A stretch of DNA of 37,990 nucleotides from Bacteroidaceae bacterium (GCA_024680695.1 JAILBW010000128.1:1-37990); one strand, 5' to 3'; counted from the stretch's first letter, positions 17,886 to 27,905 are shown. Program-made: numbers and translations. The notes: generated by a model not told the origin, from the letters alone.

Positions 17886-19817
17886 ATGAAAAGAACGAAT
17901 ATATTCAAATACACCTGCTTGCTGGGTCTCTTCGCGGTGAGTACGACCTCATGCGAAGACTGGCTGACCGTCTATCCCCAAGACCGTGTGGTGGAAGAGC
18001 AGTTCTGGGAGGACAAGAACGACCTCGAGGGTGTGCGCTATGCGGCTTATCAGCACATGGCATCCACGGTCAACAAAATGGCATTGTGGGGCGACATGCG
18101 TTCCGATGTCTTCATCATCAACCCGAACACCAACAGTGCACAGGGCAGCAGAGACATGTATGAAGAAATCAAGCAAGGTATGCCCGACTCGAGTATGAGC
18201 ATCTTCCAATGGGGAGAGTTCTACACGACAATCAACTACTGTAACAAGGTACTCCAGCACGGCGAGGAAGTACTCGAAAAGGACAAACAGTTCACCACCG
18301 CCGAATGGCTTCAGATTCGGGCCGAGATGGTGGCCCTGCGCGCCCTGAACTACTTCTATCTGATACGCGCGTTCAAGGATGTACCCTACACCACAAAAGT
18401 CATCAACAACGACACGCAGATTGAAACCTTCGGACTCACCACGCAGTTGGACATCCTCGACTCTATCATCCTCGACTGCGAGAAGGTACAAGGCCAAGCT
18501 CGTAACCGCTTCGTCAGCAAACAGGACAGCAAGGGCATGATCACGAACTGTGCCATCTATGCCATGCTTTCCGACATGTACCTGTGGCGCGCCTCACTGC
18601 ATCAGGGACGCTTCGGCAAGAACTCCGCTGACACAGTTGCCGTGGATACCGGCCTCGTGGCCCACTCCGTCGTTGGCGACTATCAGAAGAGTATTGAATA
18701 TGCCGACAAGTCACTTGCCGCACTGGCCTATCAGAACCAGGAGGAAAGCAGTGGCACCTACAACTTCTCGCAGCAGAGGACCATCAACTTCGGCCTCGAG
18801 AACTGCGACATGGTGTACAATGACTTCGAAGAGGTTAGCTCCTCCAACGAGATCAACCCCAGACTTGAGGCTCAGAACAGCATCTTCTATGGAAGTGGCA
18901 TGTCAATAAACGGAATCACAAACGGCAACAGCATCGAAAGCATTTTCGAGTTGCAGTTTAGTCAGGGTGACAGCCGCAGAAACGATATCGTAAACAGCCT
19001 CTACGGATTTAACGACGGAACTCATCTTGCCGTCAGCCAGGAGGCATTCCTTGCCGCATACGCCAACAACGCCACCGAGCAGCAGTACGATTCACGTTTT
19101 TGGATTTCATGCACCGATCAGATCCGTACAGAATCAGGCAGCGGCAATTCGTCATCAGGAACAGTAGGCGGATTCTATTGCGTCAAGTACATGACACCCG
19201 AGGTAACGCTGACCGAAGGAGCAAACCGCGAGATCTACGTCACAGTAGAAGCTTACAGCTACCAGAACTGGATCGTCTATCGTATGACAGACGTGATGCT
19301 GATGAAGGCCGAAGCTCTGGCCTGCCTTGGCGGCACGGAAAACAACAACGAATGTAAGCGACTGGTGAATGCCATACACCGCCGTTCCTATTGCGACTTC
19401 AAGAACTACCGCGAAGTGGACACCGATATCAACAGCGGCACATACGGCAACGCACCTTCCACTGGTTCCGACCTCGTGAAGTTGGTAATGAACGAGCGCC
19501 AGATAGAGCTTATCGCCGAGGGCAAACGTTGGTTCGACCTCGTACGCTATGCCGAGCGCAACAGTGACAGCACCAAGGAATCGGCAGACGAGCGAGAGAG
19601 CACCGACGAGAAATTCGTAGGCGACGGACAGACAGGCGTTCAGAAGATGGTGAAAGACTATATGGAGGTCAGCGTACAGAAACTGGCCACCGTGCTGACC
19701 CACCGCTTCAAGAATCGCTACGGACTCTACTGCCCCATCTATTACATGGAGGTCAAGGCCAGCGACGGCAAGATCTTACAGAATCCAGTGTGGAACAAGT
19801 CGAAGTATGACAACTAA
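17886..19817 (+). CDS. SusD/RagB-type substrate-binding lipoprotein (cassette 1)
   Basis: A 643-aa surface lipoprotein that captures substrate and closes the SusC barrel. The lipobox STTSC gives lipidated C23, followed by EDWLTVYPQDRVVEEQFW, the usual SusD opening. The helical repeat region contains ALRALNYFYLIRAFKDVPY, and the C-terminal half contains MNERQIELIAEGKRWFDLVRYAE, both standard family signatures. It is somewhat longer than typical SusD proteins (500-600 aa). Pairs with the transporter immediately upstream. Confidence 0.95.
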   Translation: MKRTNIFKYTCLLGLFAVSTTSCEDWLTVYPQDRVVEEQFWEDKNDLEGVRYAAYQHMASTVNKMALWGDMRSDVFIINPNTNSAQGSRDMYEEIKQGMPDSSMSIFQWGEFYTTINYCNKVLQHGEEVLEKDKQFTTAEWLQIRAEMVALRALNYFYLIRAFKDVPYTTKVINNDTQIETFGLTTQLDILDSIILDCEKVQGQARNRFVSKQDSKGMITNCAIYAMLSDMYLWRASLHQGRFGKNSADTVAVDTGLVAHSVVGDYQKSIEYADKSLAALAYQNQEESSGTYNFSQQRTINFGLENCDMVYNDFEEVSSSNEINPRLEAQNSIFYGSGMSINGITNGNSIESIFELQFSQGDSRRNDIVNSLYGFNDGTHLAVSQEAFLAAYANNATEQQYDSRFWISCTDQIRTESGSGNSSSGTVGGFYCVKYMTPEVTLTEGANREIYVTVEAYSYQNWIVYRMTDVMLMKAEALACLGGTENNNECKRLVNAIHRRSYCDFKNYREVDTDINSGTYGNAPSTGSDLVKLVMNERQIELIAEGKRWFDLVRYAERNSDSTKESADERESTDEKFVGDGQTGVQKMVKDYMEVSVQKLATVLTHRFKNRYGLYCPIYYMEVKASDGKILQNPVWNKSKYDN

Positions 19818-19873
19818 ACCATTTCGACGACACACAAAAGTAGAGAACAGTAAAAGAATAAAATTGTCAATGC

Positions 19874-19889
19874 CTATCCTCTCGGATAG
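19874..19889 (+). other. hairpin between the two FAS1-Sus cassettes
   Basis: CTATCC-TCTC-GGATAG forms a perfect 6-bp stem with a four-base loop in the 132-bp gap after susD 1. There is no run of T after it, so it is not a standard terminator. It could stop 3' decay or tune how much of the second cassette is made. Confidence 0.4.
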
Positions 19890-19949
19890 ATATATCGGAC
19901 AACACGAAGAACAAAATCTCATCCGAAAGGAACAAACAACAGCAAAGAT

Positions 19950-21896
19950 ATGGCAAAAAGAAAATTCAACAAGTATCTCGGAACAATGACCATCGGTGCG
20001 CTCATCATGGCCACGCCCAGTTGTTCCGACTATGACGATCACTACTTTCCGACACTGGACGAAGAGGCCAACGCCACTGAGACCCTGTGGGAGAAAATCA
20101 GTACTGATCCCAATCTGACACGTTTTGCAGACATCCTGCAACACGCACAATACTACAAGGACGATACGCACCCCGTGGCAAACTACACGTATGCTGACGT
20201 CCTGAGTAGCGGACAGGTGTGCACCGTATGGGCTCCCGAAAACGACTACTTCACCGAGGAAGAGTACAAGAAATGGCTGGAAATGGCCAAGACCAACGGC
20301 TACAATCTGGAACAGCAGCTCGTACGCAACCACATTGCACTCTGGCGTCACAATCTCTCCGGTACTGAAATCGACACGATTAAGATGTTCAACAGCAAGA
20401 ACCTCATCTTCGACCGCGTTGAGGAAACGCTTGAAGGCGTGAAGATTAATCGGAAGAACATTCCAGCCCTGAACGGAGTACTCCATACACTGAAAGGCAA
20501 GACCCCGTTTGAGTACAACTTCTATGAGTATATCAAGTACAGCGGCGAACTGCCCCTGCTCCACGAATTCTTCATCGGCAAGGACACCACGTACTTCAAT
20601 CCTAATGCGAGCATCGAAGGACTGCCCGACAAGAACGGTAATCCGACCTACGTGGACAGCATCTACACCACAAGTAACCTGCTTATCAACAGCTACTCGT
20701 ATCTTCCCCGCACCAATCAGGAGAAGTACATGTCGGTACTGAAAGGTCTGGGAGGTGGCAGTAACATCCAACAGGAGGACTCCATGTACATCATGATTCT
20801 CCCCAGCGATGCCGCATGGACCGAGGCATACGAGCGCCTGAAGCCCCTCTACAACTACGCACCGACTTACGAGAACCGTAACAAAGGCAATGTTGGTACG
20901 ACTGAAACCATGAAGGACTACAATGTGGACTCGCTCATGGATCAGAACATCAAGATGGACCTCACCTATCCCCTGCTGTTCAACATCCACAAGCAGCCCA
21001 AGATTGGTGGATACGAGAACGGCACTCCATGGACATTGGAGACATTCATCGAGACGAAGGGCGACACGGCCGAGTACTTCTACAATACGTATGGAGATAC
21101 CATCCGCTCAAGCGAGGATTGGAACAAGACCGAACTGTTCAACGGCCAGCGTATAAAGATGAGCAACGGATACGCCTACAAGGTTGACAAGTGGGCATTC
21201 CCACTCGACTACTACATGGCTCCTGTGATTGTGGAAGTCACCGGTGGTGCCTACTACTACCAGTCGAGCGACAAGTACTACACTGGAACCGGCCAGACAA
21301 AGTCGTTCAGCAACTCGGGATTTGCTGCAGTGGCCGACAAGTATGGCAAGGTTAGCCGCGACAACTTCTATCTGATGAAGCCGAAGGGCACCACACATCC
21401 CAAGGGCGAGATCAAGTTGCATGGCAACATCCGTCTGACCCCCACGAACAAGAGCGACGTCACCGGACACTACGGAGAAGTGATGAGCGGCAAGTATGAT
21501 ATATATATCGTAATGGTTCCCTACTGGTACACCACTATTTCCGAAAAGGGTGAACTCGACTCGGTATTCTACGATTCGCTCTACGTCGACTCTGTTGCCG
21601 GCAAGTGCAAGAACAAGTTCAAAGTACAATTGCGCTACAACAACGGCGCAGCATCGGATGCCACCACCACAGCAGTCGAGATTGACTACGATGCCAAGAA
21701 AGTGGACACCATCAAGGTGCTCGAAAACTTTAAATTCCCCTATTCCTACAAGGACCTTCGCTTCTGCTATCCTACAATGATAGTACAGGGAAGCGCAACT
21801 TCGGCCAACCTGCGTAATGGCGGCTATATCCGCGAATTGTGCATTGACCAGGTAATCCTGCGGGGCAAGGAAGAGGACAGTGAACCCCAGTTGTAG
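19950..21896 (+). CDS. FAS1-domain surface lipoprotein (cassette 2)
   Basis: A 648-aa predicted outer-membrane lipoprotein with a signal peptide ending at the lipobox ATPSC (C25), then SDYDD. The N-terminal 200 residues look like one FAS1 domain: LTRFADILQHAQYY, CTVWAPENDYFTEEE, LVRNHIALWR and the closing NGVLHTLKG. A second FAS1-like start, MYIMILPSDAAWTEAYERL, follows near residue 275. The C-terminal third is beta-rich with no match I recognise. It is about 400 residues shorter than the FAS1 lipoprotein of cassette 1 and occupies the same position, 18 bases before a susC. Probably an accessory binding protein for the adjacent transporter. Confidence 0.8.
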   Translation: MAKRKFNKYLGTMTIGALIMATPSCSDYDDHYFPTLDEEANATETLWEKISTDPNLTRFADILQHAQYYKDDTHPVANYTYADVLSSGQVCTVWAPENDYFTEEEYKKWLEMAKTNGYNLEQQLVRNHIALWRHNLSGTEIDTIKMFNSKNLIFDRVEETLEGVKINRKNIPALNGVLHTLKGKTPFEYNFYEYIKYSGELPLLHEFFIGKDTTYFNPNASIEGLPDKNGNPTYVDSIYTTSNLLINSYSYLPRTNQEKYMSVLKGLGGGSNIQQEDSMYIMILPSDAAWTEAYERLKPLYNYAPTYENRNKGNVGTTETMKDYNVDSLMDQNIKMDLTYPLLFNIHKQPKIGGYENGTPWTLETFIETKGDTAEYFYNTYGDTIRSSEDWNKTELFNGQRIKMSNGYAYKVDKWAFPLDYYMAPVIVEVTGGAYYYQSSDKYYTGTGQTKSFSNSGFAAVADKYGKVSRDNFYLMKPKGTTHPKGEIKLHGNIRLTPTNKSDVTGHYGEVMSGKYDIYIVMVPYWYTTISEKGELDSVFYDSLYVDSVAGKCKNKFKVQLRYNNGAASDATTTAVEIDYDAKKVDTIKVLENFKFPYSYKDLRFCYPTMIVQGSATSANLRNGGYIRELCIDQVILRGKEEDSEPQL

Positions 21897-21914
21897 ATTT
21901 AACACCATACGACA

Positions 21915-24900
21915 ATGAAAGACAGAATTAGCAATACAATCCTGCACAAGGCATTAAGCACGAGCTTGTGTTTCATTCTGCTGTCCGGCCTAAGCATTGG
22001 CACGGCGTCGGCTCAGGATAACAACGAGAATGAGGAAAACGCCACGCGCATATATGCCAAGAAGAGAACGCAGACAAAGGAATATGAGATGAAGACCGTC
22101 GAGGGCGTCATCACCGACGATGCCACGGGCGAGGCTATGGGCGGCGTGCGCGTTCAAGCGTATGGCCTCGAAAACTACTCCGTGCTGACCGACGAAGACG
22201 GAAGTTACAAGATTGAAATTCCCACCTTCTCGGATGCTCTCTATGTTACCGTCGAAGGTTATCAGCCCCAGCAAATCGCAGTGAAGGACGGCAAAGCCGA
22301 CGGCAAACTGATCAGCACCCACTTCAACAGTTTCTACACGGAGGCTACCACCATCACGTCGCAGCGCACACTGAAACTTGACGAAACAAGTGGCATTACC
22401 TTCGAGAACGATCTGGAGAACAAGATGGCTGCCGACGTACACGCCATCAAGCGTAATGGCGTGCCTGGCATGGGTGTCTATATGAATATCCGCGGCGTAA
22501 ACTCCATCAACGCTAACTCCCAGCCGCTCATCGTGCTGGACGGAAACATTATCGACCCCCAGTACGACCGCACCACGCTCCACGAAGGCTTCTACTCGAA
22601 CCTCCTTTCCGGTATCGATCCCGAGAACATCGAGAGCGTACAGGTTCTGAAGAACGGAACAGCACTCTACGGCGCCAAGGGTGCCAATGGTGTCATCATC
22701 ATTACCACCAAGCGCGGAAAGAGCATGGCCACAAAGATTGGCGTGCGCATCTACGGCGGTGTGGAACTCACCCCGAAGAAACTTGATGTGCTCAACGGTG
22801 ACGAGTATTCCACCTATCTGTTCGATGTAGCCAGCACCGTGAAGGACTTCAAGGTGAGCAATATCAACAGCTACCGTTTCCTTGACAAGAGCCCCTCGAA
22901 CTACTACCTGAAGGTGTTCACCAACAACACAGACTGGCAGAAAGACATGTACCGCACAGCCATGACCCAGAACTACAAGATCAACGTGGAGGGTGGTGAC
23001 GAAATTGGTATGTATGCACTCTCGCTGGGATATGCCAAGGGCGAGAGCATAGGCAAGGGCACCGACATGGACCGACTGAACCTGCGCTTCAACACCGACA
23101 TCAAGGTGTTCAGCAAGGTTTCCACAGGCCTTGACATCGCTTTCAACCAGAATACGTACAACGTACTGGACAACGGCTGGAGCGAGGACTACTCGATGCA
23201 GAACATAGGTTCGACGAATGTACTGGGCCTCATACAGGCTCCGTTCATCAGTCCCTATGCTTACTACTACGACGAGACATCCACCGATCCCCTGTCCTCG
23301 AACCGTCTTGCCCTTTCGAAGGAATACAGCGGCAAGTATGCAGCGTCGGGTGGCACATGGATTCAGAACCCCTTCCGCTTCTCCAATTCGCTGAACACAA
23401 ACAGCAACCGCGTGAACGAGGCTCTGCGCAATCCATACTGGATACTCAAGAACGGACGTGGCAATAACAAGAATCACGCTCAGTTCACACAAATGGACCT
23501 GAACGTAAGCCCAAAGTACGAAATCAACAAGCACCTCTCCATTAGCGACCGCTTCAACTACAGTCTGGTGCGCAGCAATGAGAAGTACTTCCTGCCCATC
23601 GCCGGTACAACAGCCTATTTCCTTGAGGACCTGGGCGATATCACCAGCGTAGTAAGAACTCAGTTCGGCAAGGAAACCACCATGCAGAACGACTTGCGCA
23701 TCGACTGGAACAACATCTATGGTGCACACGCCATTGATGTGTTCGCCGGCTGGCGCTACAACAACTATTCGTACAGCTACAACTTCATGGGTGGTTACAA
23801 CAACGAAAACGATAAACTGCCCAATGTGAGCAAGAACATGCAGTATGTCAACTATGGCGGTACAAACGACAACTGGATTGACATTACATACTATCTCAAT
23901 GCAGCCTACAACTACAAGCAGCGCTACTTTGCAGAGTTCACCTTGAGCAGCCAAGCAGCCAGCAGATTCGGTGACAACACCGACGATGGATTCCAACTTG
24001 CAGGAGTAAGCTGGGGTGTATTCCCCTCGCTGCAGTTGGGTTGGGTGCTCACAAACGAGAAATGGTTCCAGACAGGCAAGGGCATCCAGTATCTGAAACT
24101 CACCGCCGGTGTGGACCAGAGCGGCAACGACGACCTCGACTACTACGCTGCCCGTACCTACTGGGAAAGCCAACGTGTAACTAAGAACACCGTTGGTCTC
24201 GTACTGAAGAACATTGAGAACAGCACCATCCAGTGGGAGACCACCACGAAGTACAACGTGGCACTCCAGGGAAGCTTCCTGAACAACCGTCTGCAGGCTG
24301 GTCTCGACCTTTTCTGGCACAAGACCGACAATCTGCTCACCATCAAGCAGCTTTCCTACATCTCAGGTATGGACAAATACTGGACTAATGACGGCCAGAT
24401 GAAGAACAAGGGCTTTGAAGCCAGCGTGAACGCTGCAATCATCAACAAGAAGAATTGGAAGTGGGAAGCAGGCCTCAGTGTAGGACACTATAACAACAAG
24501 GTGACCAAGTTGCCCGAAAACAATACGTTCGAAATCAAAGACGTGGACGGCGGCAACAGGCAGACCATCAATGGCTACACATCCGACGTCTTTGGTGATG
24601 CCAACGTACTCACGGCTGTAGGTCATGCAATGGGTAGCTTCTATGGTTGGCAGACCAATGGCGTATTTGCCAGCGACGGCGAAGCCAGTCAGGCCACGAC
24701 GGTGACTCGCAATGGCAACAACTACCTGAAGTATCCGACCGGACTGACCGAAGCAGGCAAGGAGTATTACAACTTCCAGGCCGGCGACGTGAAATTCATC
24801 GACCGCAACAACGACGGCGTCATCGACGATGCCGACAAGACGGTCATTGGTAATCCCAATCCCGACATCTACGGAAACATCTTCACGAGCCTCACTTGGA

Positions 24901-25358
24901 AGCACCTGCGCCTCGACGTAAACTTCAAGTACAGCCTCGGCAACGACATCTACAACTACCAGCGCTCCATCATCGAAGGCCTCAACACGACCTACAACCA
25001 GAGCAAGGCAACGCTGCGCCGCTGGACACATGAAAATCACGTGACCGACATGCCCAAGGTGTGCTACACCTACAGCGACGACTGGCGCAACAACGAACGT
25101 ATGTCCGACCGTTGGATAGAGGACGGAAGCTACTTGAAGTTGAAGAACGTACGCCTCACCTACAAACTCCCCTACAGCAACACATGGCTGATGGGTCTCA
25201 AGTTGTGGGGCGAAGCAAACAACCTCTTCACGGTGACACGCTATCTGGGCACAGATCCTGAGATGAGCCACAGCAACAACGTGCTCTATCAGGGCATCGA
25301 CACTGGTCTCATCCCCAGTGGCCGCAGCTTCAACGTGGGTGTTTCCATCAACCTGTAA
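21915..25358 (+). CDS. SusC/RagA-type TonB-dependent transporter (cassette 2)
   Basis: A second outer-membrane importer of 1147 aa. Signal peptide MKDRISNTILHK to GTASAQ, then an acidic linker, a carboxypeptidase-regulatory-like domain (VEGVITDDATGEAMGGVRV to VEGYQPQQI, about 60-120), and a plug with MNIRGVNSINANSQPLIVL, DPENIESVQVLKNGTALYG and GVIIITTKRGK. The barrel contains the usual FIDRNNDGVIDDADKTVIG calcium-loop-like stretch and ends SFNVGVSINL. It is only distantly similar to the first SusC, so the two cassettes are not a recent duplication and probably handle different ligands or sizes. Confidence 0.95.
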   Translation: MKDRISNTILHKALSTSLCFILLSGLSIGTASAQDNNENEENATRIYAKKRTQTKEYEMKTVEGVITDDATGEAMGGVRVQAYGLENYSVLTDEDGSYKIEIPTFSDALYVTVEGYQPQQIAVKDGKADGKLISTHFNSFYTEATTITSQRTLKLDETSGITFENDLENKMAADVHAIKRNGVPGMGVYMNIRGVNSINANSQPLIVLDGNIIDPQYDRTTLHEGFYSNLLSGIDPENIESVQVLKNGTALYGAKGANGVIIITTKRGKSMATKIGVRIYGGVELTPKKLDVLNGDEYSTYLFDVASTVKDFKVSNINSYRFLDKSPSNYYLKVFTNNTDWQKDMYRTAMTQNYKINVEGGDEIGMYALSLGYAKGESIGKGTDMDRLNLRFNTDIKVFSKVSTGLDIAFNQNTYNVLDNGWSEDYSMQNIGSTNVLGLIQAPFISPYAYYYDETSTDPLSSNRLALSKEYSGKYAASGGTWIQNPFRFSNSLNTNSNRVNEALRNPYWILKNGRGNNKNHAQFTQMDLNVSPKYEINKHLSISDRFNYSLVRSNEKYFLPIAGTTAYFLEDLGDITSVVRTQFGKETTMQNDLRIDWNNIYGAHAIDVFAGWRYNNYSYSYNFMGGYNNENDKLPNVSKNMQYVNYGGTNDNWIDITYYLNAAYNYKQRYFAEFTLSSQAASRFGDNTDDGFQLAGVSWGVFPSLQLGWVLTNEKWFQTGKGIQYLKLTAGVDQSGNDDLDYYAARTYWESQRVTKNTVGLVLKNIENSTIQWETTTKYNVALQGSFLNNRLQAGLDLFWHKTDNLLTIKQLSYISGMDKYWTNDGQMKNKGFEASVNAAIINKKNWKWEAGLSVGHYNNKVTKLPENNTFEIKDVDGGNRQTINGYTSDVFGDANVLTAVGHAMGSFYGWQTNGVFASDGEASQATTVTRNGNNYLKYPTGLTEAGKEYYNFQAGDVKFIDRNNDGVIDDADKTVIGNPNPDIYGNIFTSLTWKHLRLDVNFKYSLGNDIYNYQRSIIEGLNTTYNQSKATLRRWTHENHVTDMPKVCYTYSDDWRNNERMSDRWIEDGSYLKLKNVRLTYKLPYSNTWLMGLKLWGEANNLFTVTRYLGTDPEMSHSNNVLYQGIDTGLIPSGRSFNVGVSINL

Positions 25359-25406
25359 CCGCGATATCACAGACCACGCATAACAATGTCAATAAGATTA
25401 AAGATT

Positions 25407-27728
25407 ATGAAAAGAAGAACAATTATAAGTCTGCTGTTCCTCGGGATGGGATTGGGAATGATGACAACCTCCTGCGAGGACATGCTTACTCCCGACAGCG
25501 AACGTCATCAGTATGAAGTGGCCAAGGACACGCTTTACACCTACTGGGGTATTGTGAAGTCATTGCAGAACATCGCTGAACGTTATATAATTCTCAACGA
25601 ATGCCGTGGCGATATGGTAGGAGCAACCAGCAATGTCAGCGACACCATCACTGCCATTATGAGCTTCGGACAGGAACAATCCGACAAGTACGTGGATGGT
25701 TCCAGCATCTACCTGAACGCACGCGATTACTACCAGATCATCAACAGCTGTAATGCCTACATCGCCAGTTGCGACACGTTCCTCATGACCGGTATGGACC
25801 AGAAATACATGATCAAGGAATATGCCCAGGTGGAGGCGATCCGCGCATGGACATACATCCAACTGGTGAACGCCTATGGTACGGTGCCCTTCTTCACAAA
25901 ACCGATGCTCACCACCGACGATATCAACAAGTTCATGAAGAACCCCGCCCACCCCACCGTCGATGCAAGTTCGCTGGCCGACTCGCTGGCCGGACGTCTC
26001 ATCCCGATGGAGTATGTGGAATACTTCTACGGCTATCCTCAGTATGAGAGCTACAACGGCGTTTGCCACAGCACCAAGTGTATGTTCCCCGTAAGCCTTG
26101 TGCTGGGCGACCTCTATCTGCTCAAGGGTGACGACGAGTCATGCAAGAAAGCCGCACAGAGTTATTACGACTTCCTGAGCTATAAGTATGGTGGCCCCAT
26201 CTACGTGAACAGCTACTACAGTACAGGCAACTGGACTGAAGGAGAGGATGAGCCCTACTATCTCTATGTGGGCAATCCATTTGGCGAGACTGGTGCTCTC
26301 AGTCGCTACAACGAGTCCATCACCTGCATTCCCAGCAACAGAGGTAAACTCGACGGCAAGGTTAACGTCAGCGTGAGCCGCCTCTTCGGTTTCAATGCAA
26401 CCATGCGTGCCACCGGTAGCGGTGACCAGACATCTTCCAGCATTGGACTTAGTCTGAGCGACGACCGCGAGCTGATGCCCAGCAAGCAGTACGAGGCCCT
26501 CTGCGATTCCGTACCCTACGAAATCTACATCGGTCCAGCAACCGATCAGCTCGAAGTGCAGACGTACCCCGGCATCGGCGACACACGCCAGTCTTGGATT
26601 AACAACTCGGCGACGGGTCAGTCGTTCACTTTCCGCGTAGGCGAAGACACCAAGTATGGCAAGTTCGTGACCAAGCAGAACCCAGGAAGAGGCTTCACAG
26701 CCACCTATCCCATGGTGTACCGCAAGGCTACCATCTGGTTGCGCTATGCCGAGGCTCTCAACCGCGCCGGCTTCCCCAGCTATGCCTTTGCCATCCTGCA
26801 GAAGGGATTGTGCAACAACGATGACTGGTATCCCGAACAGCCTGCCACCTTCACGCCCTCGACCGACACGCTGTGGATGAGCAACAACGACTTCGTGAAG
26901 GCATATACCCATACGGGCGAGGACTATGCAATTAAGGACACCATGTGGGTATATGTGGATACCGTAATCTACAAGTATAACGAAGACTCAACCCTTATTG
27001 AGAAGGTGGCCGTCATCGCACCTGCCGCCTCCACCGTATCCCAGCAGGATGTCATCGATCAGATGCAGGCAAAGAAGGATGCCGGAACCATCGACACCTT
27101 CTACACCGCACGCCTGAACTATGTGGCAAAGTCGTACAACAACTATCCCGACGAGACCACACAGGCCATCTGCTATTTCCTCGACCGTCGCGAGGTGGTG
27201 AAAGCAGCTTCAACGCCCTACCTCAATTTCAAGACCGAGTATCTGAAAGGTAACACCGCCAGCTACAGTGTGTCTTGGAAGATGGACATGCTCAACAGAC
27301 AAACACACTCCGACCGTACAGGTTACATCGGCTCAACAAATCCCGATGACAATGTGACCGTCGGCATCCACTCGCGTGGTGCAGGTCGTCTGAGATATGA
27401 TGAGCGCAACAGCAAGTTCAACTACGTCGATATGGTAACCAAGAAAGTGAAGGAGAACCACAATGTCACCTTGACAAAGGAAGACATCTATAGTGGCACC
27501 TACGACGACTTTGTGAAGGAAGCTGTGGAAGACATCATCATCGACGAGATGGGAATGGAGTTGGCATTCGAAGGCACTCGCTTCTTCGACCTGAGCCGTG
27601 TGGCATTGCGCCGCAACGACCCGACCTATCTGGCAAAGCGCGTCGCAATGCGTAATGGTACTATGGACATGACGTTCTACAACTACCTGAGCCAGCCCAA
27701 GAACTGGTACCTGCCACTGCCGGAGTAA
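25407..27728 (+). CDS. SusD/RagB-type substrate-binding lipoprotein (cassette 2), unusually long
   Basis: A 773-aa surface lipoprotein partner of the preceding SusC. I start it at 25407 (MKRRTIISLLFLGMG), because this gives a textbook lipoprotein signal with lipobox MTTSC and C23. An in-frame ATG at 25386 would only add seven residues. SusD signatures include EAIRAWTYIQLVNAYGTVPFF near residue 150 and MGMELAFEGTRFFDLSRVALRR near the C-terminus. It is about 150-250 residues longer than most SusD proteins, the extra length lying in the middle between these signatures. Followed by a strong terminator, so it is the last gene of the locus. Confidence 0.93.
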   Translation: MKRRTIISLLFLGMGLGMMTTSCEDMLTPDSERHQYEVAKDTLYTYWGIVKSLQNIAERYIILNECRGDMVGATSNVSDTITAIMSFGQEQSDKYVDGSSIYLNARDYYQIINSCNAYIASCDTFLMTGMDQKYMIKEYAQVEAIRAWTYIQLVNAYGTVPFFTKPMLTTDDINKFMKNPAHPTVDASSLADSLAGRLIPMEYVEYFYGYPQYESYNGVCHSTKCMFPVSLVLGDLYLLKGDDESCKKAAQSYYDFLSYKYGGPIYVNSYYSTGNWTEGEDEPYYLYVGNPFGETGALSRYNESITCIPSNRGKLDGKVNVSVSRLFGFNATMRATGSGDQTSSSIGLSLSDDRELMPSKQYEALCDSVPYEIYIGPATDQLEVQTYPGIGDTRQSWINNSATGQSFTFRVGEDTKYGKFVTKQNPGRGFTATYPMVYRKATIWLRYAEALNRAGFPSYAFAILQKGLCNNDDWYPEQPATFTPSTDTLWMSNNDFVKAYTHTGEDYAIKDTMWVYVDTVIYKYNEDSTLIEKVAVIAPAASTVSQQDVIDQMQAKKDAGTIDTFYTARLNYVAKSYNNYPDETTQAICYFLDRREVVKAASTPYLNFKTEYLKGNTASYSVSWKMDMLNRQTHSDRTGYIGSTNPDDNVTVGIHSRGAGRLRYDERNSKFNYVDMVTKKVKENHNVTLTKEDIYSGTYDDFVKEAVEDIIIDEMGMELAFEGTRFFDLSRVALRRNDPTYLAKRVAMRNGTMDMTFYNYLSQPKNWYLPLPE

Positions 27729-27796
27729 AGAAGGACAAGACAAGCCCACGACTCCAACCCTCAAACAAGAGTTGGGAGTGTACAGAAAATCAAGTT

Positions 27797-27836
27797 GCAG
27801 GAGGTAAACACTGATGTGTTTACCTCCTGCTTATTT
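27797..27836 (+). terminator. terminator of the FAS1/Sus locus
   Basis: A perfect 15-bp stem (27797-27811 with 27816-27830, opening gcaggagg) closes on a TGAT loop and is followed by TTATTT. A weaker bulged hairpin lies just before it, at about 27752-27779. Confidence 0.85.
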
Positions 27837-27854
27837 ACAAACAAAAGTAAATGC

Positions 27855-27862
27855 GGGAATGG
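27855..27862. repeat. target-site duplication, left copy
   Basis: GGGAATGG directly abuts the left end of the IS66 element and is repeated exactly at 30899-30906. Eight bases is the usual duplication length for IS66-family elements. Confidence 0.9.
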
Positions 27863-27883
27863 GTAAGCATCCAACCCCTTTTT
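27863..27883. repeat. IS66 left terminal inverted repeat
   Basis: Twenty-one bases, exactly the reverse complement of 30878-30898, with the GTAA outer end usual in the family. Confidence 0.93.
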
Positions 27884-27905
27884 AGGTGTTCTCAGCATAA
27901 GTGTT

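Noticed and set aside
19807-19989. 60-aa frame bridging SusD 1 and the second FAS1 gene
   Set aside because: It overlaps both genes and shows no hydrophobic or domain pattern.
21990-24320. 776-aa minus-strand frame opposite the second SusC
   Set aside because: It is the codon-bias shadow of a strong susC gene (rich in Val, His and Cys). Similar long shadows occur opposite the first FAS1 and SusC genes.
11157-27728. A classical polysaccharide utilisation locus
   Set aside because: Two SusC/SusD pairs are present, but no carbohydrate-active enzyme or dedicated regulator is adjacent. The GH2 fragment is 9.6 kb away, on the other strand and beyond a tRNA operon.
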